Position numbers and translations under genes: made by a program. The notes under the pieces were generated by a model, which saw only the letters and a list, made by a program, of their open reading frames with translations, did not search any database and had not been told where the DNA came from. A stretch of DNA of 64,000 nucleotides, taken from Mannheimia pernigra (GTDB lineage Bacteria; Pseudomonadota; Gammaproteobacteria; Enterobacterales; Pasteurellaceae). This document shows positions 35,972 to 44,190 of the stretch, piece by piece; positions within the stretch are counted from its first letter, which is position 1, and the number at the start of each line of letters is the position of its first letter. Location: contig NZ_CP055305.1 of assembly GCF_013377995.1 (NCBI RefSeq), positions 558,001 to 622,000 of the forward strand, in the 5' to 3' direction.

Positions 35972-37169
35972 AGTGATGACATAACCAATAGAAATCTTTT
36001 TTTAATTGATATAAATCTTTATTTTCTATCATAACACCCCCTATTCTATCTCTAATAGAGTTTACTTCTGTTTGAGGTGTTTCTTCATCAACATCCCAAA
36101 ATGTTGTATAGTCACTATTAATCAACAATTCTGCTGATTTATTTAAGTACTTTCCTTCTTTTTTAGGGAACCATAACCAAGCAACATAACTATTCAAACT
36201 GTTTGGAATATAAATATCTTTTTCCATCTGAAGTTTAAAATGAATCTCTTCAATATGAATATTAAAGGCTTTTTGATACATTTGTGGAATCATTCCTCCA
36301 GCAGCCCTTGCTGCGATTTCCAAGAAAATAGCCTCTCCTTTATCATTAATGAATACTTCTAAATGAGTAACACAATTTGGCAAATTTCCCATTGCATTTA
36401 AAACTGACTGATTAAACTTAATAAGTTTTAAGTAATCTTTATCTTCATAAGAAAGTAGAATTGTACCATTTGGTTTACCCATTAAAAATTCAGCAACAGG
36501 TGAAGAGTACTGACCAATAAAGACTGATAAAACCTTATTATCTTGAATAATCGAATCAATATGATAAAGCGTCCCATCAACATATTCATCCAATTCATAG
36601 TTTTCAGACTCTTTATTTTCTAATAGCCATTTTTCAAGTTCTTCTTTGTAGGTTATCTTAACTACACCATCACAAGCGGCTAAGTTTGTTGGTTTTGCGA
36701 TAATTGGCAAAGAAAGATAATTAATAATTTCAGTGAGATAACTTTCTAATGAATGGTATTTTTGTGAGGTATGTTGAATATATTTAGGTAATTTAATCTG
36801 ATCAGCAATTTTCTCCTTCATTGTAATTTTATTGGTAAACTTTAAAATATCAATTAATTTATCACCGATAATATTAAAATTATCTCTAACTCTAGCAGCT
36901 AAAGGGAGTAAATATTCGTCATTACAGAGAATACGAATATTATCAAGAGAATAAGAATGGGTAGATAAAAAATCCGATAAGTTTTGTGAAATATTTTCAA
37001 ATAAGTAAGGTTCAGCAACGATAATATTATTAAAATAAGGTTTATTACTACCTAAAGATAATAACCCTGTATTACTTGTAATCAACAAGATGTGCTGATC
37101 TTCTGAAACCAGATTTGCCCAATTTGAGCGGAAAATCACAAGATCTTGCAAAACAATCATTAATTTCAT
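35955..37169 (-). CDS. ATP-grasp ligase (cassette gene 3)
   Basis: A 404-residue ATP-grasp protein of the carboxylate-amine ligase type that includes L-amino-acid ligases. The N-terminal third (RILCNDEYLLPLAARVRDNF) is followed by the ATP-grasp fold: PIIAKPTNLAACDGVVKI (ATP-binding lysine), ELDEYVDGTLYHIDSII, and the metal site HLEVFINDKGEAIFLEIAAR ending in AAGGMIP. Such enzymes join an amino acid or hydroxy acid to another amine through an acyl-phosphate. It starts one base after the radical SAM stop, so translation is coupled. The substrates are unknown; neighbours suggest a beta-amino acid. Confidence 0.8.
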   Translation of the reverse strand: MKLMIVLQDLVIFRSNWANLVSEDQHILLITSNTGLLSLGSNKPYFNNIIVAEPYLFENISQNLSDFLSTHSYSLDNIRILCNDEYLLPLAARVRDNFNIIGDKLIDILKFTNKITMKEKIADQIKLPKYIQHTSQKYHSLESYLTEIINYLSLPIIAKPTNLAACDGVVKITYKEELEKWLLENKESENYELDEYVDGTLYHIDSIIQDNKVLSVFIGQYSSPVAEFLMGKPNGTILLSYEDKDYLKLIKFNQSVLNAMGNLPNCVTHLEVFINDKGEAIFLEIAARAAGGMIPQMYQKAFNIHIEEIHFKLQMEKDIYIPNSLNSYVAWLWFPKKEGKYLNKSAELLINSDYTTFWDVDEETPQTEVNSIRDRIGGVMIENKDLYQLKKDFYWLCHHYEPYK

Positions 37170-37170
37170 G

Positions 37171-38157
37171 CTATTTTTCCTCTTGCCAATTCAAAGTACT
37201 GATCTTTTTCCCTAAAAAATCTACAACAGTATTTGTATCATATTTCCAATGATTACTAGGAAAAACAACTTTTCCTGAGGCATTTGGAATATCTATTACA
37301 TGTTGAGGAAATGCTAAACCAGATAACTCATTTCTTAATACAGTCATAATATCGATTTCATCTTGAATAGACATTACAAATCTAGTAGTTGAAGTAACTT
37401 CCTGACCATGATATATGTAATATGGTCTGACTCCTAATTGGAAAAGTGTCAAAAATAGCTTTTTTAATATACTAACACTATCATTTATGCCTTTAAGAAA
37501 GACAGTTTGGCATAATAATATATATCCCATACGTCTAAATTGTGATATTAATTCTATAACCTCTGGTTGAAGCTCATCAGGATGATCAATATGTAAGCTT
37601 AAATACATTGTTGGTTTGCAATTAGCTATATCTTTTAATATATCTAACCTAACTTTATCTGGATTTTGTAGAGGGAATCTAGTATGTATTCTAAGAACCT
37701 TAACATGCTCAATATCTTTTAATTTCTCAAATAAATATTTTAATCCATGTGGGTTAGTTAAAGGATCTCCGCCACTAGCAATAACTTCATAAATTGATGG
37801 ATCGTCTTTGATATATTCTACAATATCATCTATTTGCTCTAATCTTAGCCGTCCTTCGACATCTAATCCTACACCAACTCGATCCTGCCTCTCACAATAT
37901 CTACAGTTAGCTGCACAAGTATACGATAGTAGTACTAATATTTGCCCATCATATTTTTTCACTGTACCAAATACAGGAGATGATTTCTTTTCATTTAATA
38001 AATCAACACTAAGATCAGCATGAATATTTTCATATTCAGCATTAAAATAGTACATTTCTCGAATAGCTTCACTTTTTTCAGACAGCTTCTTAAGATAAGG
38101 AGTTAATTTTTCTGCAAATCTTGTATCATCTAAAAATTTAACATCAATATTTTTCAT
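37171..38157 (-). CDS. KamA-family radical SAM aminomutase (cassette gene 2)
   Basis: A 328-residue radical SAM protein like lysine 2,3-aminomutase (KamA) and EpmB. The iron-sulfur cysteines are C81, C85, C88 (TCAANCRYCER); SAM contacts lie in ASGGDPLTNP; and the PLP lysine is K296 in IDIPNASGKVVFP, aligned with the KamA motif DAPGGGGK. RPYYIYHGQEV aligns with the KamA stretch RPYYIYQCD. There the lysine-side-chain contact Asp293 of the Clostridium enzyme is replaced by Gln252, while Asp289 stands at the Asp330 position. The substrate is therefore probably an alpha-amino acid other than lysine, converted to its beta form. Length is near EpmB, but the other cassette genes argue against EF-P modification. 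Confidence 0.85.
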   Translation of the reverse strand: MKNIDVKFLDDTRFAEKLTPYLKKLSEKSEAIREMYYFNAEYENIHADLSVDLLNEKKSSPVFGTVKKYDGQILVLLSYTCAANCRYCERQDRVGVGLDVEGRLRLEQIDDIVEYIKDDPSIYEVIASGGDPLTNPHGLKYLFEKLKDIEHVKVLRIHTRFPLQNPDKVRLDILKDIANCKPTMYLSLHIDHPDELQPEVIELISQFRRMGYILLCQTVFLKGINDSVSILKKLFLTLFQLGVRPYYIYHGQEVTSTTRFVMSIQDEIDIMTVLRNELSGLAFPQHVIDIPNASGKVVFPSNHWKYDTNTVVDFLGKKISTLNWQEEK

Positions 38158-38170
38158 ACATACCTATTTT

Positions 38171-39142
38171 TTAATTAACTTTATCTCTAAGACATTTACC
38201 ATTATAAAAATCAAGTAATAACTTTGATGATTTCTGTCTCATTTCTAAAAACGCCTCCGAAGAATAAAATGCAGAATGTGGAGTTACTACTACAGATTTA
38301 TGATTAACAATATCTAGATCTACATTTGGTTCATTCTCTAGTACATCGAAACCAGCGAAAGAAATAATTTCTTCTTCTAATAACAATTTTAATGCACTTG
38401 TTGAAACTATAGCACCCCTAGCAGTATTTATAAGAACAGCCCCCTTTTTGATACATTCTATATTATTCGTATTTATCAAATGATATGAGCTTTGATTCAA
38501 AGAGCAGTGAATAGATATAAAATCTGACTCTGATAGTAAATTCTCTATATTCTCGTATCTAAATACGCCTAGAGATTTATCTATACCACTATTTACAATA
38601 GGATCATAAAAACCTATTTTTAATCCAAATGGCTTCGCTCTTAATGCAAGAGCTTGACCTATTCTACCAAAACCGATAATCCCTAGACTTTTCCCTCTTA
38701 ACCTTGGAATTTCTTTAGCATTTATCCATTCCCAAATATTTTCTTTAACATGAGAGTTTAATAAAGTAATTTTTCTATTTAATGAAAGTAGTAATGCCGT
38801 TGCATGATCAGCAACTTCTTCTGTACCATAATCTGGAATATTATAAACAGGAATATTTTTGAATCTCGCATAATCAATATCAATATTTTCAAACCCAACT
38901 GCTGCTTTTACAATAATCTTACATTTTTCCAACATATCAATAATTTTACTATTCAAATCAATACTAGATGCACAACCCCATAAAATAATGCCATCAGCTT
39001 GGGAAAGTAAACTTATTGGTATATCCATTAAACTTTTCACATGTAATAAATCTAAATCATAACCATGTAATATGTCTTTCTCTATCTGTAAATCACTAAA
39101 ATGTTTTTCATAAATAGAATCAATAATAAGTATTTTCTTCAT
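38171..39142 (-). CDS. D-isomer-specific 2-hydroxyacid dehydrogenase (cassette gene 1)
   Basis: A 323-residue NAD-dependent dehydrogenase of the D-2-hydroxyacid/phosphoglycerate dehydrogenase family. The Rossmann motif is GIIGFGRIGQA (about 154-164), and the catalytic trio is R242 (NTARGAI), E269 (DVLENEP) and H289 (VTPHSAF). Such enzymes reduce 2-keto acids to D-2-hydroxy acids or the reverse. It is the first gene of the cassette, 13 bases before the radical SAM gene. The start at 39142 follows GGGA; the frame extends to 39259 without a better site. It may supply a hydroxy or keto acid precursor; this is inference. Confidence 0.85.
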   Translation of the reverse strand: MKKILIIDSIYEKHFSDLQIEKDILHGYDLDLLHVKSLMDIPISLLSQADGIILWGCASSIDLNSKIIDMLEKCKIIVKAAVGFENIDIDYARFKNIPVYNIPDYGTEEVADHATALLLSLNRKITLLNSHVKENIWEWINAKEIPRLRGKSLGIIGFGRIGQALALRAKPFGLKIGFYDPIVNSGIDKSLGVFRYENIENLLSESDFISIHCSLNQSSYHLINTNNIECIKKGAVLINTARGAIVSTSALKLLLEEEIISFAGFDVLENEPNVDLDIVNHKSVVVTPHSAFYSSEAFLEMRQKSSKLLLDFYNGKCLRDKVN

Positions 39143-39253
39143 AATTGTTCCCTTAATTAGCGATAGTACCAAGATGCTAATACCAGAGGAACAAAAAATC
39201 AACATAAAAATTACATTTCTTAAACAAAAAATTAATAAAAAAACACCAAATAG

Positions 39254-39623
39254 CTTCAATACCTATTACCCAGAACTTAAAGTGAAAAAAGAGATCCAAA
39301 TTGAAATCTATGGTAACTGGACAGTCGAAAAAGACGCCAAAGAGTGGGTGGAGTTAGGTGTTACTCAAGCTATCTACCACTGTTCCCGTGATGCAGAGCT
39401 TGCAGGTAAAAGCTGGACAGATGAAGATATTGAATTGATGAAACAGTTGTCTGACTTAGGCATTGAAGTCTCTATTACTGGCGGTATCGTGCCAGAAGAT
39501 ATTCACTTATTCAAAGAGATCAAAAATGCCAAAGCCTTTATTGCAGGTCGTGCTTTAGTGGGTGAAAAGGGTAAACAAACTGCCGAGGCAATTCGTGCTG
39601 AAATCAATAAATACTGGAGTTAA
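39254..39623 (+). pseudogene. 5'-truncated second copy of ulaD
   Basis: From about 39268 this encodes the last ~117 residues of UlaD (PELKVKKEIQIEIYGNWTVE onward, ITGGIVPEDIHLFKEI) and ends with its own stop and terminator. By hand alignment it differs from the intact ulaD 3' end at about 49 of 350 positions, nearly all third codon positions, so it is not a recent duplicate. One active-site-region change is visible: YHRSRD becomes YHCSRD. Upstream, unrelated AT-rich sequence keeps the frame open to an ATG at 39174, but a functional barrel cannot form without the N-terminal half. Confidence 0.88.
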
Positions 39624-39642
39624 TGAGACTCTATAAAAGAAA

Positions 39643-39677
39643 TTGAGTTCTAACTATCTGCTAGAACTCAATTTTTT
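39643..39677 (+). terminator. Terminator after the ulaD remnant
   Basis: TTGAGTTCTA (39643-39652) pairs with TAGAACTCAA (39662-39671), followed by TTTTTT. It is probably the ancestral ulaD terminator, displaced by the cassette. Confidence 0.8.
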
Positions 39678-39694
39678 ATTCCTTGAAAATGGGC

Positions 39695-40834
39695 TTATTT
39701 AGCAGTTGCCATTTTCCATACTCTTGCTACATTTGCGCTAGCTGAAATCAGATTTTCTTTACCGAGCTTGAGGGTTTCTTCAAGGCTATTGAGTTGGCGA
39801 ATAATCGGGAAAACCGCATCAATGCCGTGTTGATAAACCACAGGATAATCCTCTCTCAGTGAGCCTGCAATCGCAATTACAGGTTTATTAAACTGCTTGG
39901 CGATTTTGGCAACGCCAATCGGGGTTTTACCTGCGATGGATTGGGCATCCATTCTGCCTTCACCTGTAATCACTAAATCCGCATCAGCTATTTTTTCGGC
40001 AAGATGAGTGGTTTCAATAATAATGTTCACGCCTGAGCGAAGTGTAACATTTGGTAGCAGTAATAAACCGCCACCCATTCCACCTGCTGCCCCTGCTCCT
40101 GCTTTATCCGCAATTTCAACGCCAAGTTGTGTTTGAGCTTGCTCAGCAAAATGGCGGAGAGCATTATCTAAGGTTTCCACCATTTCAGGCGTTGCCCCTT
40201 TCTGCGGTCCGAAAATGGCAGAAGCCCCTTGCTCGCCACATAACGGATTATCTACATCACAGGCGACTTCAAAAGCGACTTGAGATAAACGTTTGTCTAA
40301 GCCGCTTAAATCAATCTGCTGGATTTGACTTAATGCTTCGCCTCCAAAGTCGATTTCTTGCTTTTTCGCATTGAGGAATTTTACCCCTAAGGCTTGCAAC
40401 ATGCCTACTCCGCCATCGTTTGTCGCACTGCCACCAATGCCGAGAAGGATTTTTTCCACGCCACAATTGAGCGCTGCTTTAATCAGCTCGCCTGTGCCGT
40501 AGCTGGTGGTAATCAGTGGATTTCGCTGTTCATTTGGCACAAGATGTAAGCCACTTGCCGCGGCCATTTCAATAAAAGCCGTTTTTTTATCACCTGATAG
40601 CCCGAAAAAGGCTTCAACTTGGTTTACAAGCGGTGATTTTACGCTGATTTTTTGCAAATTGCCGTTGGTAGCATCAATCAGCGATTGTACCGAGCCTTCG
40701 CCACCGTCTGCCATCGGTACAAGCTCATAATCAGCATTCGGGAAAATGCGGGAAAACCCCGTTTGAATAGCCTTCGCCACCTCTAAAGCGGTCAGGCTCT
40801 CTTTAAATGAGTCGGGAGCAATTACAATCTTCAT
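39695..40834 (-). CDS. Glycerate kinase (GarK/GlxK family)
   Basis: A 379-residue class I glycerate kinase. It starts MKIVIAPDSFKESLTALEVA and shows ADGGEGSVQ, GIGGSATNDGGVGM, GAGAAGGMGGG and ITGEGRMDAQS. It phosphorylates D-glycerate to 2-phosphoglycerate (or 3-phosphoglycerate in some members). garK and glxK homologues cannot be told apart from this sequence. It lies ten bases after rimO on the same strand. An ATG at 40837 directly before the chosen start would add one residue. Confidence 0.9.
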   Translation of the reverse strand: MKIVIAPDSFKESLTALEVAKAIQTGFSRIFPNADYELVPMADGGEGSVQSLIDATNGNLQKISVKSPLVNQVEAFFGLSGDKKTAFIEMAAASGLHLVPNEQRNPLITTSYGTGELIKAALNCGVEKILLGIGGSATNDGGVGMLQALGVKFLNAKKQEIDFGGEALSQIQQIDLSGLDKRLSQVAFEVACDVDNPLCGEQGASAIFGPQKGATPEMVETLDNALRHFAEQAQTQLGVEIADKAGAGAAGGMGGGLLLLPNVTLRSGVNIIIETTHLAEKIADADLVITGEGRMDAQSIAGKTPIGVAKIAKQFNKPVIAIAGSLREDYPVVYQHGIDAVFPIIRQLNSLEETLKLGKENLISASANVARVWKMATAK

Positions 40835-40843
40835 CATTTCTTT

Positions 40844-42178
40844 TTAGTTAAGCGTTCCCCATAGATCATATTCATCTGCATTGGTAATAGTGACGGATAT
40901 AATTTGACCAACGCTTACCGCTTTATTTTCAAGGTTATCCACATAGACCATGCCATCAATTTCTGGGGCATCCGCCATTGAGCGTCCTACAATACCATCG
41001 TCATCAATCTCATCAATAATGACTTGTAACGTTTTACCGATCTTTGTTTGTAAACGTTTGGCTGAAATTTGTTGTTGTAATTGCATAAAGCGGTGAAAGC
41101 GTTCTTCTTTTACTTCTTCGGGCACTTGATCTTGCATATCGGTTGCAACCGCACCATCTACAGGGCTGAATTTAAAGCAACCGACACGGTCAAGCTGTGC
41201 TTCTTTTAAGAAATCAAGTAACAGTTGGAAATCTTCCTCTGTTTCACCTGGAAAGCCGACAATAAATGTTGAGCGTAGCGTTAATTCTGGACAGATTTCA
41301 CGCCATTTTTTGATACGTTCAAGCGTTCTTTCAATTGAGCCTGGGCGTTTCATCGCTTTTAAAATTTTCGGGCTAGCGTGTTGCAGTGGAATATCCAAAT
41401 ACGGCAAAATTTTTCCTGTCGCCATCAGAGGAATTAAATCATCTACGTGGGGATATGGATAAACATAATGCAAGCGTACCCAAACCCCCATTGAGCCTAA
41501 GTGCTCACACAGTGTCATTAAGTTGCTTTTTATTGGCATACCATTCCAGAAAACGGTTTTGGTTGCAGCCTCTTTTTTACGATCTAATGAGTAAGCTGAA
41601 GTGTCTTGAGAGACGATTAACAGCTCTTTTACACCAGCATCAACCAAGCGTTTGGCTTCATCTAACACTTGCACGATAGGGCGGCTTGCCAAATCACCAC
41701 GCATTGAGGGAATAATGCAGAAAGTACAACGATGATCGCAGCCTTCTGAAATTTTTAAGTAGGCGTAATGTTTCGGCGTGAGCTTCACCCCCTGTTTTGG
41801 CACAAGGCTGGTGTATGGGTTAAATTCAGGTTTTGGTACATATTTATGGACGTGAGTCATTACCGCTTCATAGCTGTGTGGGCCTGTAATTTCCAACACT
41901 TTGGGGTGAACTTCGCGAATTTGGTTCTCTTTTGCCCCTAAACAGCCAGTTACGATCACTTTTCCATTTGCTTCTAATGCTTCGCCAATGCTTTCAAGTG
42001 ATTCTTGCACTGCAGAATCAATAAAACCACAGGTGTTTACAATCACTAAATCCGCGTCTTCATAGCTTGGAATAATGTTGTAACCGTCAGCACGTAGCTC
42101 GGTTAAAATACGTTCGGAATCAACTAAATTTTTAGGGCAGCCTAAGCTGATAAAACCAATATTTGGGGAATCACTCAT
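40844..42178 (-). CDS. rimO: Ribosomal protein S12 methylthiotransferase
   Basis: A 444-residue methylthiotransferase that adds a methylthio group to an aspartate of ribosomal protein S12. The N-terminal UPF0004 domain holds the auxiliary cluster cysteines C14, C50 and C79. The radical SAM domain holds C147, C151 and C154 (SEGCDHRCTFCIIPSMRG). A C-terminal TRAM domain (LQVIIDEIDDDGIVGRSMAD) follows. The start GFISLGCPKNLVDSE is the RimO signature that separates it from MiaB. Length matches E. coli RimO (441). Confidence 0.96.
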   Translation of the reverse strand: MSDSPNIGFISLGCPKNLVDSERILTELRADGYNIIPSYEDADLVIVNTCGFIDSAVQESLESIGEALEANGKVIVTGCLGAKENQIREVHPKVLEITGPHSYEAVMTHVHKYVPKPEFNPYTSLVPKQGVKLTPKHYAYLKISEGCDHRCTFCIIPSMRGDLASRPIVQVLDEAKRLVDAGVKELLIVSQDTSAYSLDRKKEAATKTVFWNGMPIKSNLMTLCEHLGSMGVWVRLHYVYPYPHVDDLIPLMATGKILPYLDIPLQHASPKILKAMKRPGSIERTLERIKKWREICPELTLRSTFIVGFPGETEEDFQLLLDFLKEAQLDRVGCFKFSPVDGAVATDMQDQVPEEVKEERFHRFMQLQQQISAKRLQTKIGKTLQVIIDEIDDDGIVGRSMADAPEIDGMVYVDNLENKAVSVGQIISVTITNADEYDLWGTLN

Positions 42179-42206
42179 ATAACTCTCAACAATTAAAAAA
42201 GAAAAT

Positions 42207-42230
42207 GCCTACAACTTTTGTCTTGTAGGC
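42207..42230 (-). terminator. Terminator downstream of mtnN
   Basis: GCCTACAA and TTGTAGGC form a stem with an eight-base loop; the minus strand continues into a T-rich run. A single uptake sequence (ACAAGCGGT) lies between it and mtnN near 42275. Confidence 0.7.
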
Positions 42231-42311
42231 AAAAAACGAGCGAGATTTTACAAAAATTTGCCGCAAATAGCGATAACAAGCGGTTATTTTTTAATAAAGT
42301 TTTGCAAATAG

Positions 42312-43004
42312 TTAATTAATATCGTTAAGCATTGCCAGCACAATAGCAGATGATTTCTCTGCGGCTAAAGGTAAGAATTCCTCAAAGGAAAGATGAGATT
42401 TTTTATCTGCCACATCAGAAACAGCTCTAACAATGACAAATGGCACATTAAAGCCGTGGCAAACTTGTGCAATTGCTGCGGCTTCCATTTCCACTGCCAC
42501 CACATTTGGAAAATTTTGGCGGATTTCGTTGATTTTTTCGTTGCCATTAATGAAGGCATCGCCACTACAAATTAAACCTGAAACGACGTTAAAGCCTGCT
42601 TTTTTGGCTTCTTTTTGGGCTAATTTGACTAATTGTTCATTTGGTTTAAATGCTGCGGGATTTTGTGGTAATTGTCCGATCTCATAGCCGAATGCGGTTA
42701 CATCAACATCGTGATGGCGTACTTCGGTTGAAATTAAAATATCACCCACATTTAAGGTTGGATTCAAGCCACCAGCAGATCCTGTGTTAATAATTATATC
42801 GGGTTGAGTAAGTTGGATAAGTAAGGTTGTTCCCATTGCTGCAGATACTTTACCAATGCCCGATTGTAATAATGCGATACAAGTGTTATTTATATTTCCT
42901 TCATAAATTTTACAGTTGGTTAATTCAGTCGTTTTCGGATCGACCATTAAATTGCGTAAAATTTCAACTTCTTGTGCCATTGCACCAATAATACCAATTT
43001 TCAT
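42312..43004 (-). CDS. mtnN: 5'-methylthioadenosine/S-adenosylhomocysteine nucleosidase
   Basis: A 230-residue nucleosidase, the usual length for the family. It starts MKIGIIGAMAQEVEIL and shows VINTGSAGG-like IIINTGSAGGLNP, CSGDAFI, AVEMEAAAIAQV and the catalytic aspartate in VRAVSDVADK. It splits adenine from methylthioadenosine and S-adenosylhomocysteine, recycling by-products of SAM enzymes, polyamine synthesis and autoinducer-2 production. Confidence 0.96.
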   Translation of the reverse strand: MKIGIIGAMAQEVEILRNLMVDPKTTELTNCKIYEGNINNTCIALLQSGIGKVSAAMGTTLLIQLTQPDIIINTGSAGGLNPTLNVGDILISTEVRHHDVDVTAFGYEIGQLPQNPAAFKPNEQLVKLAQKEAKKAGFNVVSGLICSGDAFINGNEKINEIRQNFPNVVAVEMEAAAIAQVCHGFNVPFVIVRAVSDVADKKSHLSFEEFLPLAAEKSSAIVLAMLNDIN

Positions 43005-43057
43005 TATTTCGTTTTCTCTATACTTCTTATTTAATTAAAAATGCTACTTTAACCATA

Positions 43058-43279
43058 TTAATAGTGAGGCGGAGGCGTTTCTTCAGCTCTTGAGGCAACT
43101 GGGCTTATCTGTACCCCTTTTAATTTTTCAGCAATATGGCGAATTTGGGTTTGTAGTTTATTTATCGAAAATTGTTGCTCAATTAATGCTTGATTTAATT
43201 CCTCGATAATCTGTTCTTGGAAGGCAACTTTCGTTTCCAACTCGGTAATTCTTGCCGATAATGTACGATTATTATCCAT
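43058..43279 (-). CDS. slyX: SlyX family protein
   Basis: A 73-residue coiled-coil protein (ITELETKVAFQEQIIEEL, then LNQALIEQQF) ending in the PPHY-type tail EETPPPHY typical of SlyX. Function is unknown. It is divergent from fkpA, the same neighbourhood as in E. coli. Confidence 0.9.
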   Translation of the reverse strand: MDNNRTLSARITELETKVAFQEQIIEELNQALIEQQFSINKLQTQIRHIAEKLKGVQISPVASRAEETPPPHY

Positions 43280-43365
43280 TTTAGTGAAAAAAAGGTTGTG
43301 TGAAATGAAATTACACTTTACCCTATCTAGCGTCTTCTTAACAGTTATTTTTATAAGGAAAAATT

Positions 43366-44091
43366 ATGTTAAAAACTAAGTTATCTGCAATTGCCGTTAT
43401 TGCAAGTGCTGTTTTGGCAACAAATGCAATGGCTGAAGAAAAAGCTAATCCAAAGTTTATTGATGAGTCATCTTATGCGGTTGGCGTATTAATGGGTAAA
43501 AATATCAATGGTGTAATTGAATCACAAAAAGAAATTTTTACCTATAATCAAGATAGAATTTTAGATGGTGTACAAGATACGTTAAAGAAAACAGGTAAAT
43601 TGACGGATGAAGATTTACAAAAGCAGTTAAAATCTTTAGATGTTTATTTATCAGCAAAAGAAGCTCAAATTAATGAAGAAAAAACTAAAGTAACTGTTGC
43701 CGCAGGTGATAAATTCCGCACTGATTATAAAAAACAGTCAGGTGTGAAAGAAACATCTTCGGGCTTGTTATACAAAATTGAAAAAGCAGGCGAAGGCGAA
43801 TCGCCAAAACCACAAGATACCGTTAAAGTTCACTATAAAGGCACTTTAACAGATGGCACCGTTTTTGATAGCTCTTATGAGCGTGGTGAGCCGATTGAAT
43901 TTCAATTAAATCAATTAATTCCTGCGTGGATTGAAGCTATTCCGATGTTGAAAAAAGGTGGCAAAATGGAAATTGTTGTTCCACCTAAATTGGGTTATGG
44001 CGAGCGTACAGCTGGCAAAATTCCAGCAAATTCAACCTTAAAATTTGAAATTGAATTATTAGATTTCAAAGCAGCAGAAGCCAAAAAATAA
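43366..44091 (+). CDS. fkpA: Periplasmic FKBP-type peptidyl-prolyl isomerase
   Basis: A 241-residue protein with a signal peptide cut after AMA (about residue 23), an N-terminal helical dimerisation domain (YAVGVLMGKNINGVI) and a C-terminal FKBP domain (VKVHYKGTLTDGTVFDSSY, then GGKMEIVVPPKLGYGE, PANSTLKFEIELLDF). It speeds proline isomerisation and chaperones proteins in the periplasm. Its position next to slyX and upstream of yheO-tusDCB matches the E. coli order. Confidence 0.93.
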   Translation: MLKTKLSAIAVIASAVLATNAMAEEKANPKFIDESSYAVGVLMGKNINGVIESQKEIFTYNQDRILDGVQDTLKKTGKLTDEDLQKQLKSLDVYLSAKEAQINEEKTKVTVAAGDKFRTDYKKQSGVKETSSGLLYKIEKAGEGESPKPQDTVKVHYKGTLTDGTVFDSSYERGEPIEFQLNQLIPAWIEAIPMLKKGGKMEIVVPPKLGYGERTAGKIPANSTLKFEIELLDFKAAEAKK

Positions 44092-44120
44092 TTTGGCATA
44101 AAAGCCTAATCATTGAACCT

Positions 44121-44180
44121 ACAAAAGCGGTTAGATTTATTATAAGATTTGCAAAAAATGTAATAAAACTAACCGCTTGT
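44121..44180. terminator. Uptake-sequence hairpin between fkpA and yheO
   Basis: AAGCGGTTAGATTTATTA pairs with TAATAAAACTAACCGCTT; the left arm is an imperfect uptake sequence (ACAAAAGCGGT) and the right arm a perfect one (44172-44180). Confidence 0.65.
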
Positions 44181-44190
44181 AATTTGTATT

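Noticed and set aside
37171..38157. Radical SAM gene considered as epmB
   Set aside because: Length is similar, but it lies in a foreign-looking cassette with a ligase and exporter, not near efp or epmA, and the pocket residues differ from the lysine enzymes.
34781..39142. Cassette considered as an antiphage or toxin-antitoxin system
   Set aside because: No nuclease, toxin, antitoxin or nucleotide-cyclase domain is visible; the enzyme set is biosynthetic.
39174..39267. Novel N-terminus fused in frame to the ulaD remnant
   Set aside because: The 31 residues are low-complexity and lysine-rich, overlap the dehydrogenase gene promoter region and have only a poor ribosome site; the open frame is probably chance.
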